This document shows, in pieces, positions 12,737 through 25,700 of a stretch of 64,000 bases of DNA. This DNA comes from Liolophura sinensis. Lineage: Eukaryota; Mollusca; Polyplacophora; Chitonida; Chitonidae. The position numbers and the translations under genes are program-made. The stretch lies in the NCBI RefSeq assembly GCF_032854445.1, contig NC_088295.1, forward strand, positions 74,182,028 to 74,246,027, in the 5' to 3' direction. A model generated the notes under the pieces. The model did not search any database. It was not told where the DNA came from and saw only the letters and a program-made list of their open reading frames with translations. The first letter of the stretch is position 1. Every line of letters starts with the position of its first letter.

Positions 12737-15700
12737 GGAGATTTCCCTCCAATGACGGGCGATCTCGCCGCATTCCTTCACCAGCTGACGACTCGGATAT
12801 AGATTTTATTTGTGGATTTAAATTGTCAATTTTCTACAGGGACGGTAGAAAAAATTAAGTCAATAGCAACGAATAGAATTTCCAACAGATTTCATTTTTT
12901 CTAGGAATTTTTTATGCGAAACTAATCAGCTCCCCGGAAAAATTTTCTTCACTTCTCTGAGGCTTAGAAACTCCCACAACAACTTTCTATTTCATTTTCG
13001 CAGGAATCTCGGGGTATTAATTTCATCAATTGTAAAGTAGCTGACTCCAATCACTTATTAGATCCCAGAGTTTCTGGGATTATCGACAAGTTTTACAAAA
13101 GATGGGAAGCGGAGATTGGGCGGTCCGCGAACAAGTTAATAATCCCTTTTCTGTGTTTGGTCGGCGCTCTTTAGTCCTGTAGTAAAATAGAGCCTTTGGC
13201 CAATCGACTCTCTAGATTTAAAATGACAGTACAAGCATACGCCAAACCCTGACAAAAGCAGGTGACTGGAAACATGGCGGAATGAAGGTCTTAGATAAAT
13301 GGCAGCGAAGAAAATTCAGATAGCTGGGCACGGACCTTATTGAACTGATGCAGATACGTGACCATGCTTCCTAATTAGACAGCGCTGAAGTGAACGCCTT
13401 TCAAGGTCAATTGCAGCTTCGCCATTCCAGACTACTGCCACTTCCCGGGCAAAGACAAAGGAAAGCTGTGCCTAGCTGCTCGCAACCGTGTGTGAATGTA
13501 CCTCTTTCAATATTCAAAGCACAACGCCCTACCTTTACTTCACAACGTCACATGCCTCTGTTTGAGCTTTCTATACACCCAAGCCTCTATATAATTCGAT
13601 CAAATTATGTCTTCCCTTCTCCCAAGCACGCTGAAGCATCTTAAGTTTTATTAATTGCAAATCGATGAAGAGAGTAAGGCTAACAGGGCGTGAGACGAGA
13701 ATAATTAAATCAAATGAATTCTCTTCAGGCCGCAGTGATCACACCTTCGCTTGGGGTTGGTGAGAGGAGGTAAGGTTACAACCAACACGGGTTTTGATTG
13801 GCCTCTAACGCAGTCTAAGTGCTTTCCATTATTCAGTTTTCTTTCCTCATACCCTGTTATGATCAACATAATTATTTACCATATATATATCAGGACAGAC
13901 TGATGCTATTTTGAATGTAACTAAATTAGGTAGGTGAAATTCTTTGGTCTATATAATTCTGTGATCGAAAGAAAGTGACGATAGCTTTTTCTTTCCTTTT
14001 TTCAAAGTGCTGTAATAAATAAACTGTTTTCCACTTACGTATTTTCACTGCCGAGTCATTGACCAAATATAAATAAAATATTTGACTCCAAAGACTCTAG
14101 TACATGTGGACATCTGCATAAACATTAGCAATTTAAACTTTCCATGATGCCTTAAACCACAAGACATACTGTAGACAATCTATTATATCTTGACGTAAGT
14201 TTGCATTTCAAACTGTAGTCTCATACACTTACATTTGTCATGGAGTCTGGAAGAAATTAGAATAGCGATATACTGGGTGAAGTTTTAAAGGAGTTATTAT
14301 CAAATAGCCTTTGTTAAAAGGAATTCACTTCCGATCGATTTCACTCCAGTTTTTCCCTATGTTGCAAGCCTTTCGATAAGCATGCCCTATGATTTGATAA
14401 GTGCTCGTGTTTTGTTTAATATTTGAGTTGAAGATCAATGCGGCGACAAATTGCGGCATGTTTATCCCATGAGTACAGATGCAGAAGACAGAAAATCTAA
14501 TGTTGTGGGAGACAAATGGTATAGGCGACAAATGGTCTATTTTAAATTAGTGGACATGTCTATTCTAAAAGATTTTTGACTGATTCCTTATTCTTATAAT
14601 GTAGAAAACTATAAGATCATGCCGAATTCCAACGTGAAAGTCGTGATTTTTAGTTAGTTTTCCGGTGACTCCTGTTTTATAAAGGTCACAATACTGCAAG
14701 TCAAAGACTATTTTTCACAGATGTTAATTCTTCTTATCTTTTACGCTGACTATACCATTTATTTTGAATCCAAAGACAATTGTATCAGAATGACAGTTGA
14801 CAATGGGGCTCCGTTACAACAATGCGCACGGGGCTACAAGAACACTTATCATCTAGTCTGCGTGGAGGCCGGAAGGAAAGTGGACTGTGGTCATTCGTCA
14901 TGTTTTTGGCCCCGGAAAAAGGGCCTTCCGTTGTCCGAGCGTTATAATGATGGGTCATGAGCAGTGCGATTCGGTCAATTTAGATAAATTACACTGAGTA
15001 GTCTTTGATGGAGCGCTGGGTATCTGGTAGCAGTGCTGCCAGCGGGGAAAAAATCATATCGAACCTGTCGTTCTTTGGTCAATTTTCTCGCGTTGCTTTT
15101 TGTCTGATTGTAAACTTCCTGACGTTACCCGGATATCGCAGGCTGTCGGCTGATGGATACGCCGTGTTACACATACCCAAGTAGTCACATGGAAATTGGA
15201 CGGGAAGATTTATTGCTATGGTCATCATATATTTAGACAGGAACAAAAAGGACAACTTTTGATGTGTCCGGCGATGAGTTATGGCCAAAGACGTGGACGG
15301 CCGGCCCTGAAAATCCAGCGGTAATAAATGGTTATCTACTGACAGACTGTGTCCAACAAAAGAGGCAGGAGAGTTAATGAGCGGGATGGGAGCTGGCACA
15401 AAGGACGAGATCAGTACGAGTCTCACGATCATGGACTTTGCTGACTGGTCGGGTGTTATCAGAAGGTTCCTAAATGTATACAGTCATAGAGGGAAACGTG
15501 TAGGAAAATGTAAACTTTCTCTGCCGATATCTGTGAAAATCTCTCTATCACATCTAAGTTTATACTTCACTATTATAAATTTTATCTCATGACTTACAGC
15601 TAAAGGCTTATAATATATCCTCTTATAAATTTGTTACATAATAATAAGAAAAGAAGTCCATTAGATCTCTTAAGTACACGCTTCTGTACTTAATGCTATG

Positions 15701-16754
15701 TTGCACATAATACTGCAAGATTTCTATGCTATCTAATCGATTGCAGCATCAAACTTTATGAAATGTTTGCCCTGAAGGGCCTCTGTGAAAGTAAAAGATT
15801 TCGAGCTTATGGTGAGTTATGAAGAAATATAGGCGCGTACAATCATTAGAACTTAGCAGCTCATAAATTCACTTAAGCGAGAGTTCTCTTTGTACACCGG
15901 TTATGTGATACAATGTAGAGATTTGTGTAGTCTCTGTCACAGAAATTCTGATTATATATAGATCATGGGATACCAGAATAATAAATGGTCCACCGTGACA
16001 TTATCAATTTATTTGTCTGACAGGAATATGTAGTCTCCGTTCTCTTTTTTACAACGAGACATGAGGTAAACGGGACTAAAGATAGTAAGGTAGATATCTG
16101 TTTGTTCGTAACAAGTGTGGCCTTCAATTCAGGACGACAAGGGGACTGTTTTTCAGATTGACGACTGCAGGATAAAATAACTCGCGTACACAACTTTGGG
16201 CATGTCCAGAGCAATGATGGATGAGCTAAGCGGAGTTTCTGTCCCCTCCCTTACAGTTTCTAATCCGTCCTACTGAACCAATCAGTAAACTCATGCGACA
16301 GAATCACCAGAGCGTACAACTAAAGTTAGGCAATTCACGTATACATACTTATATTAAAGGCGTATATTGCTTTTCTACGCGATTGTGAACAATTGAAACA
16401 ACGCAGAATAAAGATATCCTTCATTATAAATTCAAAATTTTTCTACCAGAACCTATGGACATATATATATGTGGTTTCTATATACCCCTTTTTTGCATTT
16501 CCCTCCCTCCGCATTTTCCAAGAGACTATTGCCACATATTAAAGTCAAGGTCTGCCGTTAAAAGCAATTCAAAAGCATTGAGAAAGCACCAAGCCCACTT
16601 ACCTGACTTAGCCTTCTTCAAATACGAAATGACCGCGAAGATATCTCATTGGCTCTCCCATCAGACTCCATTGATTTGGGCGTTCGTCCTGTCGGCAAAC
16701 TTGGCAATTCAATGATTCTGTGATTTTGCCGTTTTGTAGATGGCAACATTGCCA

Positions 16755-16815
16755 GTATACCTGTACAAACGAGTTCCCGATTGTATTTGTCCGGGACCCG
16801 GATCTACAGGGTATA
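16755..16815 (-). ncRNA. mir-993: miR-993-like (mir-10 family) microRNA hairpin
   Basis: On the minus strand the sequence folds as a compact hairpin: 5p arm 16792-16813, 12-nt loop, 3p arm 16755-16776. The 5p arm begins TACCCTGTAGATCCGGG. The first 15 bases equal mir-10, and the following GG matches the miR-993-5p I recall (TACCCTGTAGTTCCGGG...) with one difference in 17. The 3p arm reads GAACTCGTTTGTACAGGTAT against miR-993-3p GAAGCTCGTCTCTACAGGTA, differing by one missing G and two substitutions. Pairing is TATACC(C)TGTA with TACAGGTATA, an internal loop, then CGGGT/ACTCG (one G-U) and CCCG/CGGG with a bulged A. In arthropods mir-993 lies in the Hox complex near zen/Hox3 and Dfd/Hox4. Here it is 39.5 kb upstream of Hox3, the expected side, but on the opposite strand. 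The 5p seed ACCCUGU is that of mir-10. Small-RNA evidence is lacking; other mir-10 paralogues are the main alternative. Confidence 0.8.
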
Positions 16816-17209
16816 GCTTCAATGTGTACTCAAATATCATAATGTGCTGTAGGCATTTCAAGCGTTCCACGTCTCTCTCAGATTTTGTACTCAATTCGAT
16901 CGTACTACGATGCGAGGAAATGGGACACCTATAATCGTACTTGATACCTCACACTGGCTTGCAACTGTTCATCATATAGCCTCTCCTCATACTTTTCAAG
17001 TTGGTCCATCTCTCAAAGAGCAATTCCCTGGCATGGGTGCTTTGAGTACGCATCAGCAAGTAACATATGCACCTCTGCATAATCTCATTGATTTGGGGCT
17101 TTTTTTGTTCAGATTGTTTGTGTCTCGGTCCATTAATAAAAGTCACGTGGAGTTAGGGTACTAAAATGTATGGTGGCAGTCTGGCGAACCCATGTCGAGG
17201 CTGACATTG

Positions 17210-17337
17210 TGACCAACAAAGAACTGGTCAATTTACGGCTATAAAACTGCGTTACGTAATGACCGCCCCTCAGGTCTCCGTGGAAAAAACGATTAACCAA
17301 CTGGTCAGCAGTCAAATGGGACCATTTTCTCTGACCA
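17210..17337. promoter_or_regulatory. Cluster of TGACCA/TGGTCA half-sites and a TTACGTAA site upstream of the miR-993-like gene
   Basis: In 128 bases there are TGACCA (17210, 17332), TGGTCA (17225, 17302) and TGACC (17260), plus the palindrome TTACGTAA (17252-17259), a PAR-bZIP/NFIL3 type site. On the minus strand this is about 400-520 bases upstream of the miRNA hairpin. GGTCA is a nuclear-receptor half-site core. A role as pri-miRNA promoter or enhancer is inference only. Confidence 0.3.
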
Positions 17338-20239
17338 TTAATACCCGGGAACTGCAGACAAGCCGGCCATTAACTTAATCGTCTTCTTTCTTTGTAAACT
17401 GAGCACCAATTTACCAGAAGATCTCTTAAGATACGAAAATAAACTTTTGTTGAAGTTTCAACATGCCAACAGTGCTATTGTGCTGTGGGACGGTTAAATA
17501 TAACAAGAAAAATAGAGCAGTTTTCTAGAAGTAAATGATCGCACCACGAGTGCACATTTGTGAAATCAAGCCGATTTGGGCCAGTGACTTTAGTCGGTAT
17601 AATTCAATCAGTCCGACTGGTATTTCTGTGACAGTTTACACTGACTTGGGGCAGAGATCTCATTTGTCTTCGTACACGGCAAGTAAATCCCTCCACAGTA
17701 ATCCCTGCAAATAATCTGTGTAATACCTGCTGTGAATGTTTTATTTTTTTACCTCATTTTCGTTTTCCTTGTGAATTCCTATATTCACTCTTGATGCTTT
17801 CACTTACATTATAACAACTATACACAACACCGCACTTCTATACAAAAACCGGACTTAACTTTATAATTGGATATAAGTTAAATAACATCTTTGGGTGCGC
17901 CCATTTGGCGAGAGGAAAATTTATGATTTCATCAGGAAACTGGGGTGGGTTGGCTGTGTTGTTTCAACTGCCAGTGTCAATGTGCAATTAATTTAATTTT
18001 AGATATTTTTTGCACGCTCAGCTCCCTTGTGTCCTTACCAGGCTATGAAATATGCCCTGTAACTTTGGGGAATGGGAAATCTTGTAAGAGAAGATGTGCA
18101 GCTTGTTATAAGAGAAGATAAAAACATGACAGCGTTGTCTTTATAAATAACACTTTGAATGATCGCAGCCTGAATTAAAGCCTCAATGTAAGGTAACATG
18201 AAATATTTCCAAATTTTTTACGGCCATTTTGTAGAAAAATTCCCGCATTAGCATCCCCGGGAAACACTAACCAGCTATTGGTGAACGCCACTGCTGTCAG
18301 CAATTTTTAACAAACGAATTTCACTTGACGCAAAATAAAATGATAAATGAATTCCCTGCTTTTCGGGATCAACATGAAACTTCCGATAATTCTGAAAAGG
18401 TTTCTCCATTTGTTGCAAAAACGCTGTCTAACCTTTAAGAAATCTTTTATGAAAGGTGTGTGATAAACATAATGCAATAAAACACAAATTACTGTGTAGG
18501 TGACAGTTTTGTTTTCTATCTTACCAACATTCCGCTTCTTCATATATGAAGGCATACGTCCTCAACGTTTGTTCTAACTTAAAGCTGTAACTCTTCTGTT
18601 TTCTTACATCCCCCACAGGACATAGGCTAAAAAAAATGGTTCACCCTACGTGGTGGGCTCAAATGCACAACAATAATTATTTCGACAACTTAAATTAAGG
18701 AACAAAATTGAAATTTCAAAACTGTGGGTACTCGCATTACAGATGACAGCTAAGGCAATGATGTAGACGACCCGTGAGATGAGTGTGGGCTAGGCCGGCA
18801 GCCCCCGTCCACTTTCCTCTAACCATTCCGCATGAAAAATGAGGTTTGTCGTGTGAATGTCCCTGTCTATAACACACAGCCTTCCTGGCCTATTTTACCG
18901 TATTCTAGGGAAAATATTTTCCGCCGTAAATTATTCATATTTTTTTTCAATATGCTGGTCTCTGGGGATGGGAAGTTACATGGAGATTGAATAGTGCTCA
19001 GCAATAGTTGAGGAACTTCGTCTTAGCCTTGGTCTACCAGGCACCACACTTATTTTTCCCATTTGAAAAACATCGTGTCAAAAATTTAAAGGCCATTCAA
19101 TAAAATATACACAAGATTGTTTAAGGTCCAAAAAGTCTCCCGTCTATGAAATAATTATAAACTATACATACATTTGAATGCATGCTTTAAAAACTGACAC
19201 CCACCGCATTACATTTAATTAAGTTATTCTGTTTATTTTAAATTAATTTAAATATCCATACTCTTTAGCGCAGCAGAGAATGACGGAAACGGCTCATTAC
19301 GCGTGTCTTAAAATTGAGGGAAAAAAACAGAAAACACAACAGAAATAAAAACTGTCTCATTCTATAAAACCCTAGGAATAATGGCATTTATTTCAAAATG
19401 TTTGCTACTAAACTTGACAAGTCCGGATGAGGGGGCCCTGCCACGAAGCCTGCTATCCGAGTGGCTGATTTCTGTCAAAATTTCGCGCTCCTGTGATGGT
19501 AAGACCCCTGGTTGTCATAGAAACGAGATATTTTCAACAGAAACTCATAAATCAAGTTGTGCGGCATGGTTAGGGGCGAGCGCCTCAACCACACCATCAC
19601 CACGTGATCACAACATAAACTTCTCCCCATTTAGAGGAAAGAAGGCGTCAATGTCAGAACTACAGTGAAGTATAACGCAGTAAGCTTGTGTTTATATCTG
19701 TGGAGTGTATATGGTGTCCCTCTTCTCGGTTCTACTTTAAGGGAGTTCACAAATATTACCCACAGGAAACACTTCATTGGATAAAAGTTGTACAACTCGT
19801 GGATATCAATTCGCTACAAACCTGCGAGAAGTGAATCTTTTTACACGGTTAAAATTCTCCATGAACTAGAATCGCTAAAAATGATGTCTGATGCCAATAA
19901 ATAAAGCCAAATTTGTGGCGAGAGAAAAATGATTAAGCTTCCCTTAATTAATACCCAAGCAATAAAAAAGAGCACATACATTGTCCACAAAATTCTCATT
20001 ATTATTTAATTTGCCGTTGATAAGAAACCTTGTCTGTATCATTGTATTGACGATGTAATATCTAAATTATGCATCGGCGTCGAAGTTGAACAGGGACATG
20101 TGTAGAGAGCGTCGAAGTACGTGAAAAGGGTCGTCAATTATACGTCATTGCTACTTATATTATCCCCCATACGTTTGTCTGAGTGTATGTTTCTGAGAGA
20201 ACTGTAAGCGTCAGTGCCAGTGACATGTGATGCCTTTGC

Positions 20240-20263
20240 CACACACACACACGCACACACACA
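20240..20263. repeat. (CA)n microsatellite
   Basis: An imperfect CA run of about 24 bases interrupted by one CG. Confidence 0.9.
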
Positions 20264-21003
20264 TATGGGGCATGAGGGGCAATGGCAGGAGAAACCCGCC
20301 ATGTTTTAGTTCAATGCGACTTTTTCATTGAAGATAGAGACATATAAGGGACGAATAAAACAATGACCATGCAAACACAGTTACTTAACTGCTTATCTCT
20401 GTGATTTAATGAGTCTTGGCTCACAACAAACATTAATCTGCCATGATCACAAATCTGCACTTGCCTGCTTCATTTGAGTTTATTTGCACATGGAATTTAC
20501 GACAAATTACTTGAACTATACAGTTTGACTGTAAAGATTCAGTGGGTGATTGAATTTATCCCAATTTTAAAATCCTTGAAATTAGAATTTTGCCGTTAAA
20601 TTTTGCACACAGAATTTCTGAACAAATGCTGACTGCACGTGCAAGTACAAAAATAAACTTATGGATAAACAGCTTCATCGGTTACTTAACCTTAATTTCT
20701 TTGATTTAAAGGCCTATAGCGCGAACTCTTTCACAGCAGTCCTATAGTCTAGCAAGTTACGCTAAAGAAATATCTGGTACCTTTACAGTCTTCCACATAT
20801 AACCTGGGACTGCCCTGTTTACTTTTTGTTAAAAAAATGTAAATGTGATATAAAATTATCGCTCTATTTCTATTGAGGGTTATAGGCAATAAAGGTAATG
20901 ACAATTTCTAAGCAACTTGCATAGCTGTGGGTTTGGAGAACAAGTTGATCTTGTATTTCTATAGTAGCTCTCCATTAGACTATACTTTGCCTTACAGGCC
21001 TGC

Positions 21004-21041
21004 TCCGAGGGAGTTGCCCTTTTCCGAGGGAGTTACCCTTT
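21004..21041. repeat. 19-base tandem doublet
   Basis: TCCGAGGGAGTTGCCCTTT is followed directly by TCCGAGGGAGTTACCCTTT. One mismatch in 19. GGGAGTTGCCC is a near-palindrome, so each unit could form a small stem. Confidence 0.85.
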
Positions 21042-21985
21042 TACAGGGGCGGTGCTGTCATCATGAAGGAGGGCTCTACTGGACATCTGCTGACCACTGA
21101 CCGCAGGGGCACAGCTGATCAACGCCTTGCCGACCATGTCCACTCCGCAACCTGGGAATGGGCGGGGCTTTCACCTGTACCCATGTGCCACAACTACAGA
21201 CTCACACGGGATTTTAAAATCTTGTCACAACTAAGCTTCGCAAAGGTTAGCTTACTTTTGGTAAAATACTCAAATATTTTTTTAGCACTCATGACATAGT
21301 TTCTCTGGTAACATGGGTTGATTTTTATTTTCAAAAAAAAATTCTCATTCACAAGGCGCCCTATACAGCTGATATATTCAGATGAAGTAAAGTTTTCGGG
21401 AGCACTCACGTCTGCTGCCCGTAACCTCAATAAAGTTAACAAATTAAAAATGCGTCTAACAGTATTTTTGTGATAGTTATTTTAAATGACGTTCTGTAAT
21501 ATATATATATATATGTTCAACCATGTTCAAAATGTATAAGCAGAATCAAAACGCGCTTAGATGTTAGATGACGCATGCAGCCAAATTTTGTTAGCCAGGC
21601 TCCAGTGTTATTCTTTGTAATAGTTTTAAGGCAGCTAATTTTAGACATCCGTGATTGTGTCAATCATTGATATTATCTAAATATAAATTAGCAAATACGT
21701 TATTCTCTGAAAGCCAAAACAATAGTTGGTGTTAGTTTTAAAATCGCATCGTCACAAAAATCTGTTAAGCTATTTATTTTATAATCCTTTTTTTAGCAAA
21801 TAAAACGTAAATACTCCAGGGGCGCCTTTATGTCTGAGAAATAATTAACATGCAGCCCTATGCTGGAGGGGGAAACACAAAACTGTTATCTATTATCAAT
21901 ATGTGTATAACTTTAGCCTTTAAACCCTATTGTTTGTACTGATCTGCTAGCCTAGTAGGCCTATAAGAACCAGTTAAACAAAGAT

Positions 21986-22019
21986 GGAAGCATGGAAATG
22001 CTTGCTGATATGTAGTTAT
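21986..22019. repeat. Dispersed 34-base repeat, copy 1
   Basis: GGAAGCATGGAAATGCTTGC followed by TGATATGTAGTTAT recurs 594 bases downstream (22580-22613) with one mismatch. The second copy lies inside an unrecognised minus-strand open frame (22462-22788), suggesting fragments of one mobile element. Confidence 0.7.
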
Positions 22020-22461
22020 TAGATAAATATTTTCTATTCTCTTGCATGTGACAATGTATGAGATGGGTTATACAGCGAGTATAACAGTGGAGACAGGGAT
22101 AATATAACCGGTCCTAAATGCACGACAGTTTCAAAACCGGATTGATTTGAAGATGCAGGTAGTAGAACTGCATATGTACACACCATTACAAATTACATGA
22201 GCCTTCACTGATATTTCATATATGACAAACTGCCTAATCTCTCATTTTTAGTTATGTCGCATAAACCGTTATAAAATAAAACTAATCAGAAATAACTTGT
22301 CAAACTTTGTTTGCTATAAATGTTCGCTAAAATTTGTTTAAAAACTATACATTTTCACATGAATGGAATAAGACGAAATGAGACATACGAAGTGTAATTC
22401 AGATATTTCTGACGTTTCATGTACTATATTGACTTCAATGTGCAAAATTTAATTTATTTAT

Positions 22462-22788
22462 TTATTTCATTATACACACGGTATCAAATATTTCTTTCGC
22501 TTTTTCTATGAAGAAACCATGTTCTTTAAACTTTTCACATCCTGGTATACATAATACATTAGCCTGTTTAATTTTAATAGGAAGCCTGGAAATGCTTGCT
22601 GATATGTAGTTATCATATGCAGTCCTATTTAATATATTCAACCCATTACAAATTCCTTGCTTTATGATTATAGATATAAATGTTTTAATTTGGGATGATG
22701 GATGCTTTAATATTTTATAAAAAATAAAAGTAAATTGGTCTTTATAAAACAATTCGTATTTCTTGATGTTGGCAATACTAGAGTACAT
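22462..22788 (-). other. Unrecognised open frame overlapping a dispersed repeat; possible mobile-element remnant
   Basis: A 108-codon frame in AT-rich DNA contains a Cys-containing segment (QANVLCIPGCEKFKEHGFF). I recognise no family. A 34-base piece of it (22580-22613) is repeated at 21986-22019, which would fit a transposon fragment. There is no promoter or splice evidence, and the AT-rich composition alone could explain the Ile/Lys-rich translation. Treat as non-coding unless homology is found. Confidence 0.2.
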
Positions 22789-25700
22789 GTGACTGAGGGA
22801 TATCCACGCTGGTGTACAGTGTTGTAAATACTCAGTAGACCAGTGGTGGTTTTCCCGACGGGGCCGCCATTAATCTCAACTAAACCGGACTTACAGGAAA
22901 GGCAATCGAAGGGCAATTCTGGACGACGAAATACAGTTTACGCTCTAATATATCGAACTTTAAGTGATGCTGGATCCCAATTGTGTTTATTAAATCATTT
23001 GCAACACGACTTTAATTTAATCGACCACAAATAAGGAAAATGTATTTATTGATTCGCCCAAGATCTCTAAGTATAACGTAGTTATTGAAGAGGGGTGTAA
23101 AAGTTCAGGTTTACAGCTAATGGATTATAGGGTTATTACTCGGGCAGTCGGTAGACTATACCCCGTGGCATGTACACGCAGTGACCAATGAAATGTAGGC
23201 TTGCATAAGACAAACAATCTATGGCATGGACAGAGTCTTAACCTTTCACAAGGAGACGAAGTTCAGATACTTTAATTAGCTGAATGGACAGTGATTTATT
23301 CCCGAAAGTGAAATAAATATTACCTACCCTGATTGTTGCATGTTAGACTGGTAGTGAAAAACATGACTACATAACCATGATATAACGCAAGTCTAATGAT
23401 AATTGCGTGAGCTAAGCGTTGCTCATTAAACAAAATATATCCTTTAAATTTGATTAGCATTGTATTTCTTCGTACCAAAGCCTGTGTGACTACATTTAGC
23501 AATCATCAGTGAATAACAGTACTTGAGTATTTAATATTATGTATCTGCTAACCAAGATAAAAATGAAAACGTCTCCGATTTGTAGCTGAACATTTAAGAC
23601 GTTTTTATCAAAAAGTGTGTCCCACTAGATATATTGATTTCCTTTTTATATAACATTAATTAAAATGATGTGTCCATAAGACGTGCAAATGGTAACGCAG
23701 TATTAGAGCTGACATGGTAATTTGGAGAAGCTAGTACAACAAACACGAAATGGGTAATAAGTTTCGCTATGTCCAGACAAAGCGGTGCTTAAACCACAAT
23801 TTAATTTGTCCTGAAGTAGTCGAATTAATAGCGTACACTATTGCGTGAGTGGAAGCTACTGTCTTGCTTATATATTCTGATCAACTTATCTATCGTTTTG
23901 CTGACAAAAATTATCTCCCTTCGTAAGAAGTCTTATGTACTAATAGGACCAAGGGACATAAATCTCCTGATTTTATTGAGCCTAAAATCTGTCTATCCAA
24001 TGACACACGTATTTATGATCACTAAATGTAAGTTACAGTAGCTAGACATTGACTTGAGCTTGGGGGGTTAAACGTTCCGTGTTCACTTGTACTAAACTAA
24101 AGTGGTTCAGAGACATGTATAGTCGCAATGGTTCATCGCGGTAACTAGCATAAAACTAAACACAGAAACACAGGGCAGAATTAACAATTTCAACTGAAAA
24201 CATCACAGGGCTACCCAGTCATATGCCATAAAGAGAATATTTCAAAAGGGAAATCAATCACTTTTTTTGGAAAAAACAAAACAACGATTTTCTATAGAAC
24301 TATGTAAATTTCTACCAAAATATGCAGTTGATTAGTGCTTTAGACTTCTTTTCGTCTAAGCATTTACTATATTCCCGCGTTTTGCTCCAGGTGTAAATAT
24401 CTCTGCATGTATAATTAGGAAATACCTCCCCGATCTAGAATGTAATCTTATACACCTTAAGGTGACATAGCGTTGTGTATATGTGAATTTTATTTGGTGT
24501 GTGCAAGGCAAAATGGATATTTATAACATGTGTATATAAGTAGTGCGCTTTGGTTTTGTACTCAATAAAGATATATACTGATACTCAGTGTATTGAATAT
24601 ACTGAGGTAGCTCCAATAAATGACACAAAGCGATACATAATTCAATATTTCGCTTTTATATAAAACAATTTTTAATACTTTTGTCATTTGTTGGATTTGC
24701 CGCAGTACTCTACTTTGTGAAGCTTAACAGTGAATATTGAAATATATACAGATACTTATATGTGTATATGACTGTATATGTTGGATAGATCGAAATACAG
24801 TTATAATATCCGTAGCCTACAATTACGGATATTGTTTGATGAATCAATGTGATAGTGCTATTGATGTGTCCTTGACAAAGGGTGCCCGTATTGACCAGTG
24901 GAAAGATTTCTAGTAATTTCATTCTAATGCTGGATTATGGTAATCAAGCGATGAGTCAGAAACGAGAAGTTGCTTTGATGCGAGATCAGTTTTATCGGAG
25001 CATTGATAGCATCTCATGGTGAACTAGAACTAGGTCAAGATAAAACAAATGGTTTGGTTTGTTCTTCGAGATTTTGCAAGAGTCATCATGCAGGCTATAA
25101 GCAATTAAGTTTGTACAAAAATTCTTGTCATAAACATCAAAGTACGTATTCTTCGTTAAAATTATCTTTGGTAATTCCTATAGTTCAGTCTGAACATTGG
25201 GTTTAGTCTACATTCCAGGAACAGCATCAAATATTAGCCTTTCGTCAACCAGTAAATACCATAAACCCAATAGACGAGGCGTTTAAATAAAGGCAATGTA
25301 AAAATTGAGCGAGCCTCTATTGCTAATATAAACGAGGAATTTAAAGTTAATAATGCTTGGTTATAATAATACTTTCAAACTTCTTCCTTCGTTGAAAATC
25401 CGTTTATCCTATACATTTTTGTCGATAATTTCGATTTATCTTTGCTTCAAGTTTTATGTTTTAAGCTAGATTTTAGCGAATTAAATCCACTCGCCGATAT
25501 GTGTGCATGTCTGATGCTATACCAAGCCAATTTATTAACTTTGTTCGCCCCTGCAACAATACCTAACTCTGCTGATTTGGTTCAAAAGTATATAATTTCC
25601 CCTGTATTTTTCCCCAAATAATATATATTTACCTTTCTTTCCACTTTTATGTTTGTCAGATTTGTTAATGGTCTAAATCCCCTAGCCGGTGCATATGTTT

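Larger units (their letters stand above)
4061..16754. other. Intergenic DNA between the SINE fragments and the miR-993-like gene
   Basis: Apart from the tandem duplications at 6.3 and 10.7 kb and the inverted repeats at 12.7 and 13.06 kb, I see no gene. The stretches 12.6-13.8 kb and 14.7-15.5 kb are richer in GC and open frames (for example 117 codons at 15079-15432, minus) but encode nothing recognisable. Such patches may be conserved regulatory DNA. Confidence 0.6.

Noticed and set aside
16792-16813. Canonical mir-10 itself
   Set aside because: The first 15 bases fit mir-10, but the rest (GGTCCCG rather than AATTTGT) and the 3p arm fit miR-993 better.
16740-16934. Open frames on both strands across the miRNA hairpin
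   Set aside because: They follow from the self-complementary sequence; the hairpin and miR-993 similarity explain it better than coding.
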